In this document: in pieces, positions 31,136 to 40,983 of the stretch | Position numbering within the stretch: the stretch's first letter is position 1 | How the letters are laid out: every line of letters starts with the position of its first letter | Source of the DNA: Hydrogenophaga sp. RAC07 | Lineage (GTDB): Bacteria; Pseudomonadota; Gammaproteobacteria; Burkholderiales; Burkholderiaceae_C | Assembly: GCF_001713375.1 (NCBI RefSeq) | Contig: NZ_CP016449.1 | Location: 2,666,001-2,730,000, forward strand | Direction of reading: 5' to 3' | DNA length: 64,000 nt | Position numbers and translations under genes: made by a program | The notes under the pieces: generated by a model | Seen by the model: the letters and a program-made list of their open reading frames with translations, nothing else | What the model was told of the DNA's origin: nothing | The model's database searches: none

Positions 31136-32197
31136 TCAGAGTGTCGGGATGCTCTTGAGTTCGCTGGGCAGCGACTCGGGCGACATCAGCTGCTGCGCAT
31201 GCGCAATGCGCTCACGCACGTTGTCCAGCAGCCGGTTGTGGGCCGCATCATAAGCCCGCCCCAAGGCCTGCTCGAACGCGAATGCGTCCGCCGAACCGTG
31301 GCTCTTGAAGACCAGGCCCTGCAGGCCCAACAACGCTGCTCCGTTGTATCGACGGTGATCAACGCGATTCTTGAACGACTTTAGAACCGGATAAGCGACG
31401 ATGGCTGCAATTTTCCTGAAGATGCTGCTGGAAAATTCTTCCCGGAGAAAACCACTGATCATCGAGGCGAGGCCTTCGCTGGCCTTCAAAGCAACGTTGC
31501 CGACAAAACCATCGCACACCACGATGTCGGTCGTGCCCTTGAAGATGTCGTCCCCCTCCACGTTCCCAAAGAAGTTGAGATCACCGGTGTTGGCTGCATT
31601 TCGCAGCAAAACGCCGGCCTTTTTGATCACTTCACTGCCTTTGATGACTTCCTCGCCAACGTTCAGCAAGCCGACGCTGGGCTCCGGGCGACCGGTGGCC
31701 GCGGCCACCAAGGCAGAACCCATCACCGCAAACTGCAACAGGTGTTCGGCGGAGCAATCGACGTTGGCACCCAGGTCGAGGACCGTGGTGGCGCCTCCGC
31801 GGGCGTTGGGCATTTGCGTGGCGATGGCTGGGCGGTCGATGCCGTCCAGGGTTTTGAGCACATAGCGGGCAATGGCCATCAAAGCACCCGTGTTGCCGGC
31901 AGAAACCGCTGCCTGCGCAAGACCATTCTTGACCTGGTTGATGGACACGCGCATGGACGAATCTTTTTTGCGGCGCAGTGCAATTTCCACCGAATCGTCC
32001 ATGCCGACAATTTCGGTCGCCGGCACGACCGTACAACGCACGTTGTTGAGCAACTGAGGCCAGGCCCGAAAGACATCGGGTTTGCCCACCAGCAAGAGCT
32101 GGGCTTGCGGGTGGCTGGCAAGAAAGGCCTGGCAGGCGGGCATCGTCACGCCTGGACCGACATCTCCACCCATGCAATCCACGGCAATGGTGATCAT
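31136..32197 (-). CDS. plsX: Phosphate acyltransferase PlsX
   Basis: PlsX converts acyl-ACP to acyl phosphate for phospholipid synthesis. The 353-residue protein begins [20 protein letters not shown] and contains [16 protein letters not shown] and [16 protein letters not shown], all family hallmarks. A terminator-like hairpin stands between rpmF and plsX, so part of plsX-fab expression may depend on a promoter downstream of rpmF. Confidence 0.96.
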   Translation of the reverse strand: MITIAVDCMGGDVGPGVTMPACQAFLASHPQAQLLLVGKPDVFRAWPQLLNNVRCTVVPATEIVGMDDSVEIALRRKKDSSMRVSINQVKNGLAQAAVSAGNTGALMAIARYVLKTLDGIDRPAIATQMPNARGGATTVLDLGANVDCSAEHLLQFAVMGSALVAAATGRPEPSVGLLNVGEEVIKGSEVIKKAGVLLRNAANTGDLNFFGNVEGDDIFKGTTDIVVCDGFVGNVALKASEGLASMISGFLREEFSSSIFRKIAAIVAYPVLKSFKNRVDHRRYNGAALLGLQGLVFKSHGSADAFAFEQALGRAYDAAHNRLLDNVRERIAHAQQLMSPESLPSELKSIPTL

Positions 32198-32239
32198 CTC
32201 AAGTTCCTGAGGCGGGCACGGCAGGTGCCCCGTCCATGA

Positions 32240-32266
32240 AAAAAGCCCGCATGGAACATGCGGGCC
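32240..32266 (-). terminator. Intrinsic terminator between rpmF and plsX
   Basis: The nine-base stem GCCCGCATG / CATGCGGGC with a three-base loop is followed on the minus strand by TTTTTTC. It lies about 65 bases past rpmF and about 43 bases before the plsX start. Confidence 0.75.
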
Positions 32267-32331
32267 TGGGCCTGTCGAGTCCGCCTGACCCCGAGCGCAT
32301 GGCGCAGCGAGGCCAATGGCAAACCCTCACG

Positions 32332-32514
32332 TCAGGCTTCGGATTTGTTCTTCAGCACCTGACGGCCACGGTAGAAACCGTTGGGGCTGATGTGGTGGCG
32401 CAGGTGGATTTCACCGGTGGTGGGCTCCACGGCAATGCCCGGCACGTTCAGGGCGTTGTGCGAACGGTGCATGCCGCGCTTGGAAGGGGACTTTTTGTTT
32501 TGCTGAACAGCCAT
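32332..32514 (-). CDS. rpmF: 50S ribosomal protein L32
   Basis: A 60-residue ribosomal protein with the family start [20 protein letters not shown] and the ending FYRGRQVL. The ATG at 32514 has AGGAG seven bases upstream. The usual L32 zinc-binding cysteines are absent (replaced by [11 protein letters not shown]), which is the zinc-independent form common in betaproteobacteria. It lies between the YceD-type gene and plsX, the conserved yceD-rpmF-plsX arrangement. Confidence 0.95.
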   Translation of the reverse strand: MAVQQNKKSPSKRGMHRSHNALNVPGIAVEPTTGEIHLRHHISPNGFYRGRQVLKNKSEA

Positions 32515-32659
32515 GGTGGGCTCCTGAAATCGGTAGGGACAAACGGGTGCGCCTGAAACCATGCACATGTGTGTGCTTTTGGATGCCAGCGCAAAGCCAA
32601 GCATTATAGCCCGAAGCGCTGGATCGGACCCAGATCCCGATGAGGGGTGGGGAACCAGC

Positions 32660-33226
32660 CTACTTCTTGAGCTTTGCCAGCTCGGCAAACGGGTTCCTGC
32701 GCTCGGGCTCGCCCTCGGCAGGACCCACCATGGGATCGGATGCCTGCATCACCACCGGCACCGGACAGGTTTCGTGCAGGGGGACCAGCGGCAACTCCAT
32801 CAGCAACTCGTCTTCCAGCACGTCGTGAAGCCGGGGACGGGGCTCCAGCGCCAGCAGATCTTCCTCGCAGTCGTCGTCTTCGGCCGCCGCCGTTGCCTCG
32901 TCGTTCACAAAGCGGAACCAGCGGTCCACCAGCAACGGCGTGTCGACCGGACCCATGCAGCGCTGGCACGTCAACGGGATCGAAGCGTCGGCGTGCAAAT
33001 GCAGCCAGACAGCGGGGGCACCGCCGGAGGCTCCAGCGCGCATTTCGCCCGTGGCCTGCCAGGTGACCGAGCCCAGGGCGGCTTGGCCATCGTCACTGTG
33101 CGCCTCGGCCACCAGCCGCTCAAATCGGGTCAGGGGATCGGCGGATTGCAAAGTGGCGCCGGCCTGGGCAAAGGCACGCACATCCAGCCTCTCGGGATTC
33201 CAGCTGGGTTTCGGTGTGGGTTTCAT
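32660..33226 (-). CDS. YceD/DUF177 family protein
   Basis: A 188-residue acidic protein upstream of rpmF. It has the DUF177 core with [21 protein letters not shown], followed by a strongly acidic loop ([12 protein letters not shown]) and [20 protein letters not shown]. YceD in E. coli and its plant homologue are linked to 23S rRNA accumulation, but the mechanism is not established. The ATG at 33226 matches the conserved start, and 145 bases separate it from rpmF. It heads the long leftward block. Confidence 0.85.
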   Translation of the reverse strand: MKPTPKPSWNPERLDVRAFAQAGATLQSADPLTRFERLVAEAHSDDGQAALGSVTWQATGEMRAGASGGAPAVWLHLHADASIPLTCQRCMGPVDTPLLVDRWFRFVNDEATAAAEDDDCEEDLLALEPRPRLHDVLEDELLMELPLVPLHETCPVPVVMQASDPMVGPAEGEPERRNPFAELAKLKK

Positions 33227-33263
33227 GTGGGGCAGTTTAAAAGAATGCACGCAGAATAGCGGG

Positions 33264-33878
33264 ATGACGCCCGACCGCCCCAGCGCCCCCTCGCCCACTT
33301 CGCGCCCACTCATCCTGGGTTCCACCTCCCGCTACCGCCATGAACTGCTGTCGCGGCTGAAACTGCCGTTTGAAGCGGTGGCGCCCAATGTGGACGAAAC
33401 CCCCAGGTCGGGGGAGAACCCGGCCGACCTGGCGGTGCGCCTGGCCCTGGCCAAGGCACGCGAGGTGGCGGCGCGCCATCCGCAGGCGGTGGTGATCGGC
33501 AGCGACCAGGTGGCGGACCTGCGCGGCGAGCCGCTGGGCAAACCGGGCACCCACGAGCGGGCGGTGGTGCAGCTCAAGCGGCTGCGTGGTGAGACGGTGG
33601 TGTTCCAGACCGCGCTGGCGGTGGTCTGCGCGGCCACCGGCTTTGAACAGTGCGACATCGCCTCGGTGCGCGTGGTGTTCCGCAAACTCAGCGACGCCGA
33701 GATAGAGCGCTATCTGCGCGCCGAGCAACCCTACGACTGCGCCGGCAGCGCCAAGAGCGAAGGCCTGGGCATTTCGCTGCTGGAGCGCATCGACAACGAC
33801 GACCCGACTGCGCTGGTGGGTCTGCCGCTGATCCGCACCTGCAGGATGATCCGCGCCGCCGGCGTGCACGTGCCGTGA
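33264..33878 (+). CDS. Maf family nucleoside triphosphate pyrophosphatase (YceF type)
   Basis: Maf proteins hydrolyse non-canonical or modified nucleotides. The YceF branch acts on 7-methyl-GTP in E. coli, and its adjacency to yceD-rpmF-plsX supports that subtype. The 204-residue protein has LILGSTSRYRHELLSRL, VIGSDQVADLRGEPLGKPG and YDCAGSAKSEGLGISLL. Divergent from the YceD gene, it shares a 37-base promoter region with it. The downstream methyltransferase overlaps its stop (GTGA). Confidence 0.9.
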   Translation: MTPDRPSAPSPTSRPLILGSTSRYRHELLSRLKLPFEAVAPNVDETPRSGENPADLAVRLALAKAREVAARHPQAVVIGSDQVADLRGEPLGKPGTHERAVVQLKRLRGETVVFQTALAVVCAATGFEQCDIASVRVVFRKLSDAEIERYLRAEQPYDCAGSAKSEGLGISLLERIDNDDPTALVGLPLIRTCRMIRAAGVHVP

Positions 33879-34672
33879 GCGTCCCTGCCTCCACCAAGGG
33901 AACGCTCTACCTGGTGCCCACACCGCTGGATTTCGGCATGGTGGTGGATGCCGCGCCCGCCGACACCTGGCTGCCCCGCGAAACGCTGGCGGTTGCCAGT
34001 GGCCTCACGCACTGGATCACCGAGAACGCCAAGAGCACGCGTGCGTTCCTCAAACGTGTGGAGGCGACCGTGGGCATCGCAGCCCCGTTGCAGGGTCAAC
34101 ACATCACCGAACTGCCCCGCGCCGCTCACAAAAAGGGCGACCACACACCGCAGGCCGAGGGCGATGCGCATGCACGCGAAGTGCTCGCGCCGGCCTTGCA
34201 GGGGCACGACGTGGGGCTGGTGAGCGAAGCCGGCATGCCGGCCATAGCCGACCCCGGCAGCGCGGTGGTGCGCGCGGCGCATGCCCTGAGCCTGAAGGTG
34301 GTTCCGCTCACAGGGCCGGTTTCGCTGATGCTCGCGCTCGCGGCGAGCGGTTTGAACGGTCAAAGCTTCGCATTCGTCGGTTATGTGCCGCAAGAGGCCA
34401 CCGAGCGGGGCAAGCGACTGCGCGATCTGGAAGCCCTCGCGCTCAAAACCGGGCAAACCCAGATCCTGATCGAGACGCCCTACCGCAACACCGCGCTGCT
34501 GCAAGCCTTGTTGCAGACCTTGCATCCGCACACGCGTCTGGCGGTGTGCTGCGCCATGTCTCTGCCGCAGCAGGTGAGCCGCAGCGCGCTGGTGAGCGAA
34601 TGGAAACGCACGCCAGGCATCGTCAACGAACTGCCGCTGGACACGCCAGCGGTGTTTCTGTTCGGTCGCTGA
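33875..34672 (+). CDS. RsmI-like SAM-dependent methyltransferase
   Basis: A 265-residue tetrapyrrole-methylase-fold protein. Family features are GTLYLVPTPLDFG at the start, LVSEAGMPAIADPGSAVVRAAH (matching the RsmI SDAGTPxISDPG segment) and VPLTGPVSLMLALAASGLNGQSFAFVGYVP. RsmI methylates C1402 of 16S rRNA, but this is a shorter, diverged relative, so the substrate is uncertain. The GTG start overlaps the Maf stop by four bases, implying coupled translation. Confidence 0.8.
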   Translation: MSVPASTKGTLYLVPTPLDFGMVVDAAPADTWLPRETLAVASGLTHWITENAKSTRAFLKRVEATVGIAAPLQGQHITELPRAAHKKGDHTPQAEGDAHAREVLAPALQGHDVGLVSEAGMPAIADPGSAVVRAAHALSLKVVPLTGPVSLMLALAASGLNGQSFAFVGYVPQEATERGKRLRDLEALALKTGQTQILIETPYRNTALLQALLQTLHPHTRLAVCCAMSLPQQVSRSALVSEWKRTPGIVNELPLDTPAVFLFGR

Positions 34673-34676
34673 GGAC

Positions 34677-35561
34677 TCAGCCCATCACGCGTTTGAGGTG
34701 GGCGCGCACCGAGGCGCCCAGCTCGGCGTTGGCCAGCGCCAGATCGATCGTGGCTTCGAGAAAACCCTCTTTGCTGCCGCAGTCGTAGCGCGTGCCGTCA
34801 TAGCGGAAGGCCTGCACCTTTTCGATGCCGATCAAGGCGGCGATGCCGTCGGTGAGCTGGATCTCGCCACCCGCCCCGCGCGGCTGACGGCGGATGCTCT
34901 CGAACACCGCCGGCGTGAGCACGTATCGGCCCGCCACCGCCAGGGTGGACGGCGCCACGTCGGGCGCGGGCTTCTCGACCATGGCAAACACCTCGGCCAG
35001 TGCGGCGCTCACACCGTGCACGTCGACCACGCCATAACGCCGGGTGTCGGCGCGCGGCACGTCCTGCACGGCCAGCACCGTGCCCGGGCTCGATTCGTAG
35101 GCTTGCACCATCTGCTGCAACACGGTGGGGCCGCCCTCGGCCTGGCGCGCACCCATCATCAGATCGTCCGCCAGCAGCACGGCAAAGGGCTCGTCGCCCA
35201 CCAGGCGTTCGGCGCACAGCACCGCGTGCCCCAGACCGAGCGCGCGGGGCTGGCGCACGTACACGCAGTCCATGTCGTCGGGCTTGATGGAATTCACCAG
35301 CTCCAGCAGGGCCGACTTGCCGGCGGCTTCGAGTTCCATCTCCAGTTCGTAGGCGGTGTCGAAATGGTCCTCGATGGCGCGTTTGTGGCGTCCGGTCACG
35401 AAGATCATTTCGCGGATGCCGGCGGCATAAGCCTCCTCAACCGCGTATTGAATCAACGGCTTGTCGACCACCGGCAGCATTTCCTTGGGGATGGCTTTGG
35501 TGGCGGGCAGAAAGCGGGTGCCCAGGCCACCCACGGGGAAAACAGCTTTGCGGATTTTCAT
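34677..35561 (-). CDS. galU: UTP-glucose-1-phosphate uridylyltransferase
   Basis: GalU makes UDP-glucose for envelope polysaccharides. The ATG at 35561 gives 294 residues, the standard length; the open frame upstream overlaps the manC promoter region and is not conserved. Motifs are [26 protein letters not shown] for nucleotide binding, [14 protein letters not shown], and [19 protein letters not shown]. It is divergent from manC and converges with the methyltransferase gene, leaving only four bases between their ends. Confidence 0.95.
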   Translation of the reverse strand: MKIRKAVFPVGGLGTRFLPATKAIPKEMLPVVDKPLIQYAVEEAYAAGIREMIFVTGRHKRAIEDHFDTAYELEMELEAAGKSALLELVNSIKPDDMDCVYVRQPRALGLGHAVLCAERLVGDEPFAVLLADDLMMGARQAEGGPTVLQQMVQAYESSPGTVLAVQDVPRADTRRYGVVDVHGVSAALAEVFAMVEKPAPDVAPSTLAVAGRYVLTPAVFESIRRQPRGAGGEIQLTDGIAALIGIEKVQAFRYDGTRYDCGSKEGFLEATIDLALANAELGASVRAHLKRVMG

Positions 35562-35707
35562 GGTCTCGATTTCTCTCTGATGTTCATTCTTGTAGCGTAG
35601 CGTTCCATGGTAACGGCCCGGCGTGAAACTGCGTCGAAAGGCTACACTGCATCGATCATCGAGGCGGGTTTCTTCTGCCTCACCGTCCACCTCGAACACT
35701 CCAGCGC

Positions 35708-37144
35708 ATGAGCATCACCCCCGTCATTCTTTGCGGTGGCTCCGGCACCCGCCTGTGGCCGTTGAGCCGTCAGAGTTTTCCCAAGCAGTTCGTGCCGATG
35801 GTGGGCAACCAGAGCCTGTTGCAGCTGACGCTGGCGCGCCTGGCCTGGTGTGGCAACCCACCCATGTGCGTGGCGTCGGAAGACCACCGCTTTCTGGTGG
35901 CCGACGCCATGGAATCACAAGACGCGGCGGGTCAGGTGCTGCTGGAGCCGGCGGCGCGCAACACGGCCGCGGCCATGGCGCTGGCCGCCTTGTTGGCTGC
36001 AAGCCCTGCAGACGCCGACCCACTGCTGCTGTTCTGCCCCTCCGACCATCACATCCCGGACGTCGAGGCATTTGCCCACACCATCCGCCGGGGTGTGCCG
36101 GCGGCCGAGGCCGGCGCCATCGTCACCTTTGGCGTGGTGCCCAGTTTCCCGAGCACGGCCTATGGCTACATCGAACAAGGCGATGCCCGCACGGATGGCA
36201 GCCGCCGCGTGGCGCGTTTCATCGAAAAGCCCGCGCCGGCCGCCGCACAGGCCTTGCTGCTGCAGGGCAATGTGTTGTGGAACGCCGGCATCTTCCTCGT
36301 TCGCGCCAGCACCTTGTTGACCGCGCTCGGCCAGCACGCCGACGACATTCTTCAATCGTGTCGCCTGGCCATGGCAACACCGAAGCAGGACACCGTGGGC
36401 CAGATCCACTTCGTGCGGCCCGAGGCTGCGCCCTTCCTGGCCTGCCGCTCGCAGAGCATCGACTACGCGGTGATGGAGCGCCACGCCGATGTGGCGGTGG
36501 TGCCTTTCCAAGGCCAATGGAGCGACGTGGGCAGCTGGAATGCGGTGGCCGACCTCAGCCCGGCCGACGACGACGGCAACCGCATCACCGGCCAGGGACA
36601 CACCCTGCACGCGAGCAACACCTTCATCCACGCACCGGGCCGCACCGTGGTGGCGCTGGGCACGAAAGACCTGCTGATCATCGACACACCCGACGCCTTG
36701 CTCGTGGCGCAGCGTGACCACGCAGAGCAGGTGAAGGACGTGGTGGCCCACCTCACCCGCCTGAAGGTGCCTGAGGCCGCGCTGCACCGCCGTGTGGCCC
36801 GGCCCTGGGGCTGGTACGACAGTGTGGACATGGGCGAGCGTTTTCAGGTCAAACGCATCGGCGTCAAACCCGGCGCCAGCCTCAGCCTGCAGAAGCACCA
36901 CCACCGCGCCGAACACTGGATCGTGGTCAAGGGCACGGCTGAAGTGACACGCGGTGCAGAAACCTATTTGCTGTCGGAAAACCAGTCCACCTACATCCCC
37001 ATCGGCGAGGTGCACCGCCTGCACAACCCCGGCAAGCTGGCGCTGGAAATGATCGAGGTGCAGTCGGGCAGCTACCTCGGCGAAGACGACATCGTTCGCC
37101 TGGAAGACAAGTACGGCCGCCAGCCCGACGCCGCCAAACCCTGA
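35708..37144 (+). CDS. manC: Mannose-1-phosphate guanylyltransferase / mannose-6-phosphate isomerase
   Basis: A type II bifunctional enzyme supplying GDP-mannose for exopolysaccharide or LPS. The 478-residue protein has the nucleotidyltransferase domain ([23 protein letters not shown], and FIEKP for sugar binding) and a C-terminal cupin isomerase domain ([19 protein letters not shown], then [17 protein letters not shown]). It is ten bases upstream of galE and divergent from galU, making a nucleotide-sugar cluster. Confidence 0.93.
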   Translation: MSITPVILCGGSGTRLWPLSRQSFPKQFVPMVGNQSLLQLTLARLAWCGNPPMCVASEDHRFLVADAMESQDAAGQVLLEPAARNTAAAMALAALLAASPADADPLLLFCPSDHHIPDVEAFAHTIRRGVPAAEAGAIVTFGVVPSFPSTAYGYIEQGDARTDGSRRVARFIEKPAPAAAQALLLQGNVLWNAGIFLVRASTLLTALGQHADDILQSCRLAMATPKQDTVGQIHFVRPEAAPFLACRSQSIDYAVMERHADVAVVPFQGQWSDVGSWNAVADLSPADDDGNRITGQGHTLHASNTFIHAPGRTVVALGTKDLLIIDTPDALLVAQRDHAEQVKDVVAHLTRLKVPEAALHRRVARPWGWYDSVDMGERFQVKRIGVKPGASLSLQKHHHRAEHWIVVKGTAEVTRGAETYLLSENQSTYIPIGEVHRLHNPGKLALEMIEVQSGSYLGEDDIVRLEDKYGRQPDAAKP

Positions 37145-37154
37145 GGCTCCCCGC

Positions 37155-38186
37155 ATGAAGATTTTGCTCACCGGTGGTGCCGGCTACATCGGCAGCCACA
37201 CGGCGGTGGCCCTGGTCGAAGCCGGGTTCGACCCGGTCGTTCTGGACAACTTCGCCAACAGCCACCCGGTGGTCATGGAGCGCCTGGCCACCATCACGGG
37301 TCGGCCCCTCACGCTCGAACGCGGCGACGTGCTCGACACACCGTGGGTGGAAGACGTGTTGCGCCGGCACCAGCCAGCCGGCGTGGTGCACTTTGCAGGC
37401 GACAAGGCGGTGGGTGAGAGCGTGGTGCTGCCGCTCAAGTACTTCCACAACAACATCGGCGGCGCGGTGAGCCTGCTGCGCGCCATGGAAACCGTGCACG
37501 CGGAAACGCCGGGCAACGCGCCCACGCTCGTGTTTTCCAGCAGCGCCACGGTGTACGGCGACCCAGCCTCGGTACCGATCACCGAAAACTTTCCGCGCAG
37601 CCACACCAACCCGTATGGCCACAGCAAGCTGGTGATCGAGGACATGCTCACGGCCTTGCGCACCGCCAGCCCGGCCTGGCGCGTGGGCGTGCTGCGTTAC
37701 TTCAACCCGGTCGGCGCACACCCCAGCGGCCTGATCGGCGAAGACCCGGCCGGCATTCCCAACAACCTCATGCCGTATGTGGCACAGGTGGCCGTGGGGC
37801 AGCGTGAACACCTCAATGTGTATGGCAACGACTACGCCACGCCCGACGGCACCGGTGTGCGCGACTACATCCACGTGCAGGACCTGGCCGCCGGCCATGT
37901 GGCCGCCATCAAGGCGCTGCTGGGTCGGGGCGAGAGTTTCACCGTCAACCTGGGCACCGGCCGGGGACACAGCGTGCTCGACGTGGTGAAAGCGTTCGAG
38001 GCCGCCAGCGGCAACCCGGTGCCCTACCGCGTGGCGCCGCGCCGGGCCGGCGATGTGGCGCAGTGCTGGGCCGACCCCGCCCTGGCTTTGCGCCTGCTGG
38101 GCTGGCAGGCCCTGCACACGCTGGACGACATGTGTGCCGATGCGTGGCGCTGGCAGAGCGCCAACCCCAACGGTTACCGGAGCTGA
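37155..38186 (+). CDS. galE: UDP-glucose 4-epimerase
   Basis: GalE interconverts UDP-glucose and UDP-galactose using tightly bound NAD. The 343-residue protein has the Rossmann start ILLTGGAGYIGSHTAVAL, the Ser/Thr region SSSATVYG (about 128-135), and the catalytic Tyr154 and Lys158 in NPYGHSKLVIED. The 3' end overlaps the end of the convergent S49 peptidase gene by 13 bases. Confidence 0.95.
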   Translation: MKILLTGGAGYIGSHTAVALVEAGFDPVVLDNFANSHPVVMERLATITGRPLTLERGDVLDTPWVEDVLRRHQPAGVVHFAGDKAVGESVVLPLKYFHNNIGGAVSLLRAMETVHAETPGNAPTLVFSSSATVYGDPASVPITENFPRSHTNPYGHSKLVIEDMLTALRTASPAWRVGVLRYFNPVGAHPSGLIGEDPAGIPNNLMPYVAQVAVGQREHLNVYGNDYATPDGTGVRDYIHVQDLAAGHVAAIKALLGRGESFTVNLGTGRGHSVLDVVKAFEAASGNPVPYRVAPRRAGDVAQCWADPALALRLLGWQALHTLDDMCADAWRWQSANPNGYRS

Positions 38187-39157
38187 ACGCCGGCTGAGCG
38201 GGCGGCGAGGAAGATGCCCTCGCCCACGCTGGCGCCGAAACGTTTGGCCAGCCTCAGGCCCACGTTTTCGCGGCGGGTGTAGTCCACCAGTTCTTCGGCC
38301 TTGACAACCTCGCGTGCCACATAGTCGAGGTTGCCCAGGCCATCCGCCAGGCCCAGTGCCACGGCTTGCTGGCCGTTCCAGACCAGACCGCTGAAGGTCT
38401 CGGGCGTTTCTTTGAGGCGGTCGCCACGGCCCTTTTTCACCACCTCGATGAACTGCGTGTGGATCTCGGCCAGCAGGTTCTGCATGAACTGGCGCTGCGA
38501 CTCGTCTTGCGGACTGAACGGATCCAGCAGGCCCTTGTTGTCGCCAGCGGTCATCAGGCGTCGCTCGATGCCCAGCTTTTCCATCAAGCCGGTGAAGCCG
38601 AAGCCGTCCATGAGCACGCCGATGCTGCCGACCAGGCTGGCCTTGTCCACGTAGATGTTGTCGGCCGCCGCAGCGATGTAATAGGCCGCCGAGGCGCAGG
38701 TTTCTTCCACCACCGCATAGACCTTCTTGTCGTGCAGCCCCTTCAAGCGGGTGATCTCGTCGTTGATGATGCCGGCCTGCACCGGGCTGCCACCGGGTGA
38801 GTTGATCAGCAACACCACCGCCTGGGCGCCTTCGTCGTCAAACGCCGAGCGCAAGGCCGCCACGATGTTTTCGGCGCTGGCTTCGGAGTCCGATGCGATC
38901 TCACCCTTGATCTCGACCACGGCCGTGTGCGGCGTGCTCGTCGACGTGCCCACCTCGGCGCTGGAATACACAAACCAGACGATCGCGCCCAGGAGAGCCA
39001 GCCACATGAAGCGGGTGAACATCTTCCAGCGGCGCGCGGCTTGCTGCTCGCGGATGGTGGCAAACACCAGCTTTTCCAGCGTGGCGCGCTCCCAGGCCAC
39101 ACCGTTGTGGCGGTCGCTGCCGGCGGAGCTCGTCGAGCCCAGGTTGTCGTCGTTCAT
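38174..39157 (-). CDS. S49 family signal peptide peptidase (SppA-like)
   Basis: A membrane-bound serine/lysine protease thought to degrade cleaved signal peptides. The 327-residue, single-domain form has one N-terminal membrane helix (MWLALLGAIVWFVYSSA), VVEIKGEI, LLINSPGGSPVQAGIINDEI, the catalytic serine region EETCASAAYYIAAAADNIY, SLVGSIGVLMDGFGFTGLM, and the lysine region TAGDNKGLLDPFSP. The ATG at 39157 lies 13 bases after the Rieske stop; a TTG eight codons upstream would overlap it. Confidence 0.92.
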   Translation of the reverse strand: MNDDNLGSTSSAGSDRHNGVAWERATLEKLVFATIREQQAARRWKMFTRFMWLALLGAIVWFVYSSAEVGTSTSTPHTAVVEIKGEIASDSEASAENIVAALRSAFDDEGAQAVVLLINSPGGSPVQAGIINDEITRLKGLHDKKVYAVVEETCASAAYYIAAAADNIYVDKASLVGSIGVLMDGFGFTGLMEKLGIERRLMTAGDNKGLLDPFSPQDESQRQFMQNLLAEIHTQFIEVVKKGRGDRLKETPETFSGLVWNGQQAVALGLADGLGNLDYVAREVVKAEELVDYTRRENVGLRLAKRFGASVGEGIFLAARSAGVQLR

Positions 39158-39170
39158 GGTGGGGGATTTC

Positions 39171-39551
39171 TCAGAATTCAACAGGTTTGAGGTGGTATTG
39201 TGACCGCCAGTGAATCACCCCATCGAGCTCCAGCAGTTCGATCTTGAACAGTCCGCCACGGCACGGTCCGCCCCGGCATTCACCGGTTGCGGGCTCGTAC
39301 ATCGCTCCGTGCGTGGCACACATCAGCCAGCGGCCGGTGTCGTCAAAAAAGCGGTCGGGTTGCCAGTCGAGCTCCATCGCCACGTGCGAGCAGCGGTTCA
39401 GGTAGGCCTGTGGCTGGCCCTGAAACCGCACCGCAAATGCGCGGCAGGTCTGGCCCGCGTAGTTCACATCGAACGAGACCGCCCTGCCCCCGTCGACCAG
39501 ATCGCGGCTGTTGCACAGCGGGTGGACCGGATCGTCGGTGGGTGGCGTCAT
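39171..39551 (-). CDS. Rieske [2Fe-2S] domain protein
   Basis: A small (126-residue) soluble protein made almost entirely of a Rieske domain. The cluster ligands are Cys54 and His56 in RCSHVAMEL and Cys78 and His81 in MCATHGAMYEP. Two further cysteines (92 and 97) fall in the CRGGPCRGG loop. GAGG six bases upstream supports the ATG at 39551. It sits between gph and the S49 peptidase, a grouping seen in many betaproteobacteria. The redox partner is not evident from the context. Confidence 0.88.
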   Translation of the reverse strand: MTPPTDDPVHPLCNSRDLVDGGRAVSFDVNYAGQTCRAFAVRFQGQPQAYLNRCSHVAMELDWQPDRFFDDTGRWLMCATHGAMYEPATGECRGGPCRGGLFKIELLELDGVIHWRSQYHLKPVEF

Positions 39552-39558
39552 GGGAACC

Positions 39559-40218
39559 TCAGGCGTGTTGGTTGAGCCAGTCGTGCAGTTCGCGCACCGA
39601 ATGGGCGACAAACAAGGGCTTGAGTTCGTGAAACGCGTCGGGTTCGTGCGCGCCGTAGCTCACGCCCACGCTTGCGCAACCGGCGTTCAGCGCCATTTGC
39701 AGGTCGTGCGTGGTGTCGCCAATCATCAGCGTGCGCTCTGGCGCCACACCGAATTCGCTCATCAGTTCGTGCAGCATCATCGGGTGCGGCTTGCCCGCGG
39801 TTTCGTCCGCGGTGCGTGAACCATCAAACAGGCCAACCAGCTCCACCGTGCGCAGCACCTCGTCCAGCCCGCGGCGGCTTTTGCCGGTGGCCACGGTCAG
39901 GAGGTGCTGGCGCTCCTTCAACTCGGCCAACAACGGCAACACGCCGTCAAACAGGCTCAGGTCATGCTGGCGCGCGGTGTAGTGGTGGCGGTAACGATCC
40001 CCCAGCAGAGGGTATTTCTCCGGCGGCAAGTCGGGCGCGGCATGCGCCAACGCCTGCATCAGGCCCATACCAATCACATAGCTGGCGGCCTGGGTGGTGG
40101 GCGGCGTGCCCCCCACGTCGGTGACGGCCAGCTGGATGCTGCGAGCAATGAGCGCGGTGGAATCGAACAGGGTGCCGTCCCAGTCGAAGGCGATGAGGTC
40201 GAAGTGGCGGATGCGCAT
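39559..40218 (-). CDS. gph: HAD family phosphatase (phosphoglycolate phosphatase-like)
   Basis: A 219-residue HAD hydrolase. Motif I is IAFDWDGTLFDSTALI, motif II lies around TVATGKSRRG, and motif IV is LMIGDTTHDLQMALNAG, with the cap domain inserted after motif I. Best fit is the Gph-type branch, which removes phosphate from 2-phosphoglycolate, but HAD substrates are hard to assign from sequence. It starts a three-gene leftward group with the Rieske protein and the S49 peptidase. Confidence 0.8.
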   Translation of the reverse strand: MRIRHFDLIAFDWDGTLFDSTALIARSIQLAVTDVGGTPPTTQAASYVIGMGLMQALAHAAPDLPPEKYPLLGDRYRHHYTARQHDLSLFDGVLPLLAELKERQHLLTVATGKSRRGLDEVLRTVELVGLFDGSRTADETAGKPHPMMLHELMSEFGVAPERTLMIGDTTHDLQMALNAGCASVGVSYGAHEPDAFHELKPLFVAHSVRELHDWLNQHA

Positions 40219-40272
40219 GCAAAGAGGCTAGAGCAAAGGCGCTGATTATCGATGGGCCCCGCGAGAAAACAG

Positions 40273-40294
40273 AAAAGCCCGCATGCGGGCTTTT
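40273..40294 (-). terminator. Intrinsic terminator after the PEP-CTERM gene
   Basis: The palindrome GCCCGCATGCGGGC is flanked by AAAA and TTTT. It lies between the PEP-CTERM stop and the gph start and can act in both directions. Confidence 0.7.
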
Positions 40295-40312
40295 CCAGGA
40301 GAAGCGGCCTAA

Positions 40313-40936
40313 TTAGGTCCGGCGGCGGCGAATCAACGTCAGACCTAGCAGAGCGCCACCCAAAAGAGCCAAGCTACCTGGCTCGGGGACTTCGCCCGGG
40401 TCGCAGGCATCACCGATGCAGGGCTTGGTGAACAAGTAGAGATTGGACAAGCCATTGAGTCTGTCAGGGGAGACAGCGAACAGACTCCAGTCTCCGCTGG
40501 TCATGCCATCCTCCAATTCGACGATAAAGGAGTCAGGCGACCCACCACCGTTGCCGAAGTGGAAGCCCAGAAACAATTGGTCATAACTGTTCCAGATGTT
40601 GGCTGCCAGTTGCCAAATGCCGGACGTAGCGCCGTTAGCGTAGCCGCCAATCAGCAACGTACCGGGAATGCCGTTCTTATCGATGAGTTGATAACCCGCA
40701 ACCTCGTAAGCAGGATCGCCACCAGGCACCAGCGGACTGTCGAGGTTTCCATCCTGGTAGTAGCACTCACCGGGGTTGGCGGCATTGGTCACCTGGATGT
40801 ACCGACCGCTGGTCGGTGCGGTTAGTGAGCCACCAGCGCCGTCCGGGCAGTAGACCGTGGCAGCACTCACGCTGCCTGCGAAGAAACTCGCCACGATGAC
40901 AGACGCAGCGGCGGCTGCTTTCATGAATCTAACCAT
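40313..40936 (-). CDS. PEP-CTERM sorting domain protein
   Basis: A 207-residue secreted protein. It has an N-terminal signal peptide (MKAAAAASVIVASFFAGSVSA), a Gly/Ser-rich exported body, and a C-terminal PEP-CTERM signal: VPEPGSLALLGGALLGLTL followed by IRRRRT. Such proteins are processed by an exosortase (EpsH/XrtA type) and usually act with exopolysaccharide. No exosortase gene is present here. AAGGAGAG upstream supports the ATG at 40936. A sigma-54-type promoter lies about 50 bases upstream. The body sequence is not recognised. Confidence 0.85.
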   Translation of the reverse strand: MVRFMKAAAAASVIVASFFAGSVSAATVYCPDGAGGSLTAPTSGRYIQVTNAANPGECYYQDGNLDSPLVPGGDPAYEVAGYQLIDKNGIPGTLLIGGYANGATSGIWQLAANIWNSYDQLFLGFHFGNGGGSPDSFIVELEDGMTSGDWSLFAVSPDRLNGLSNLYLFTKPCIGDACDPGEVPEPGSLALLGGALLGLTLIRRRRT

Positions 40937-40983
40937 TTGAACTCTCCTTGCATGAACGGACTGACCTGCTACGTAACGTTGAG

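Noticed and set aside
35562..35699. N-terminal extension of galU.
   Set aside because: The extra 46 residues cover the divergent galU-manC promoter region and do not resemble any GalU.
38174..38186. Overlap of galE and the S49 peptidase gene as possible truncation.
   Set aside because: Both proteins are of normal length with intact C-termini; a 13-base convergent overlap is ordinary in such a compact genome.
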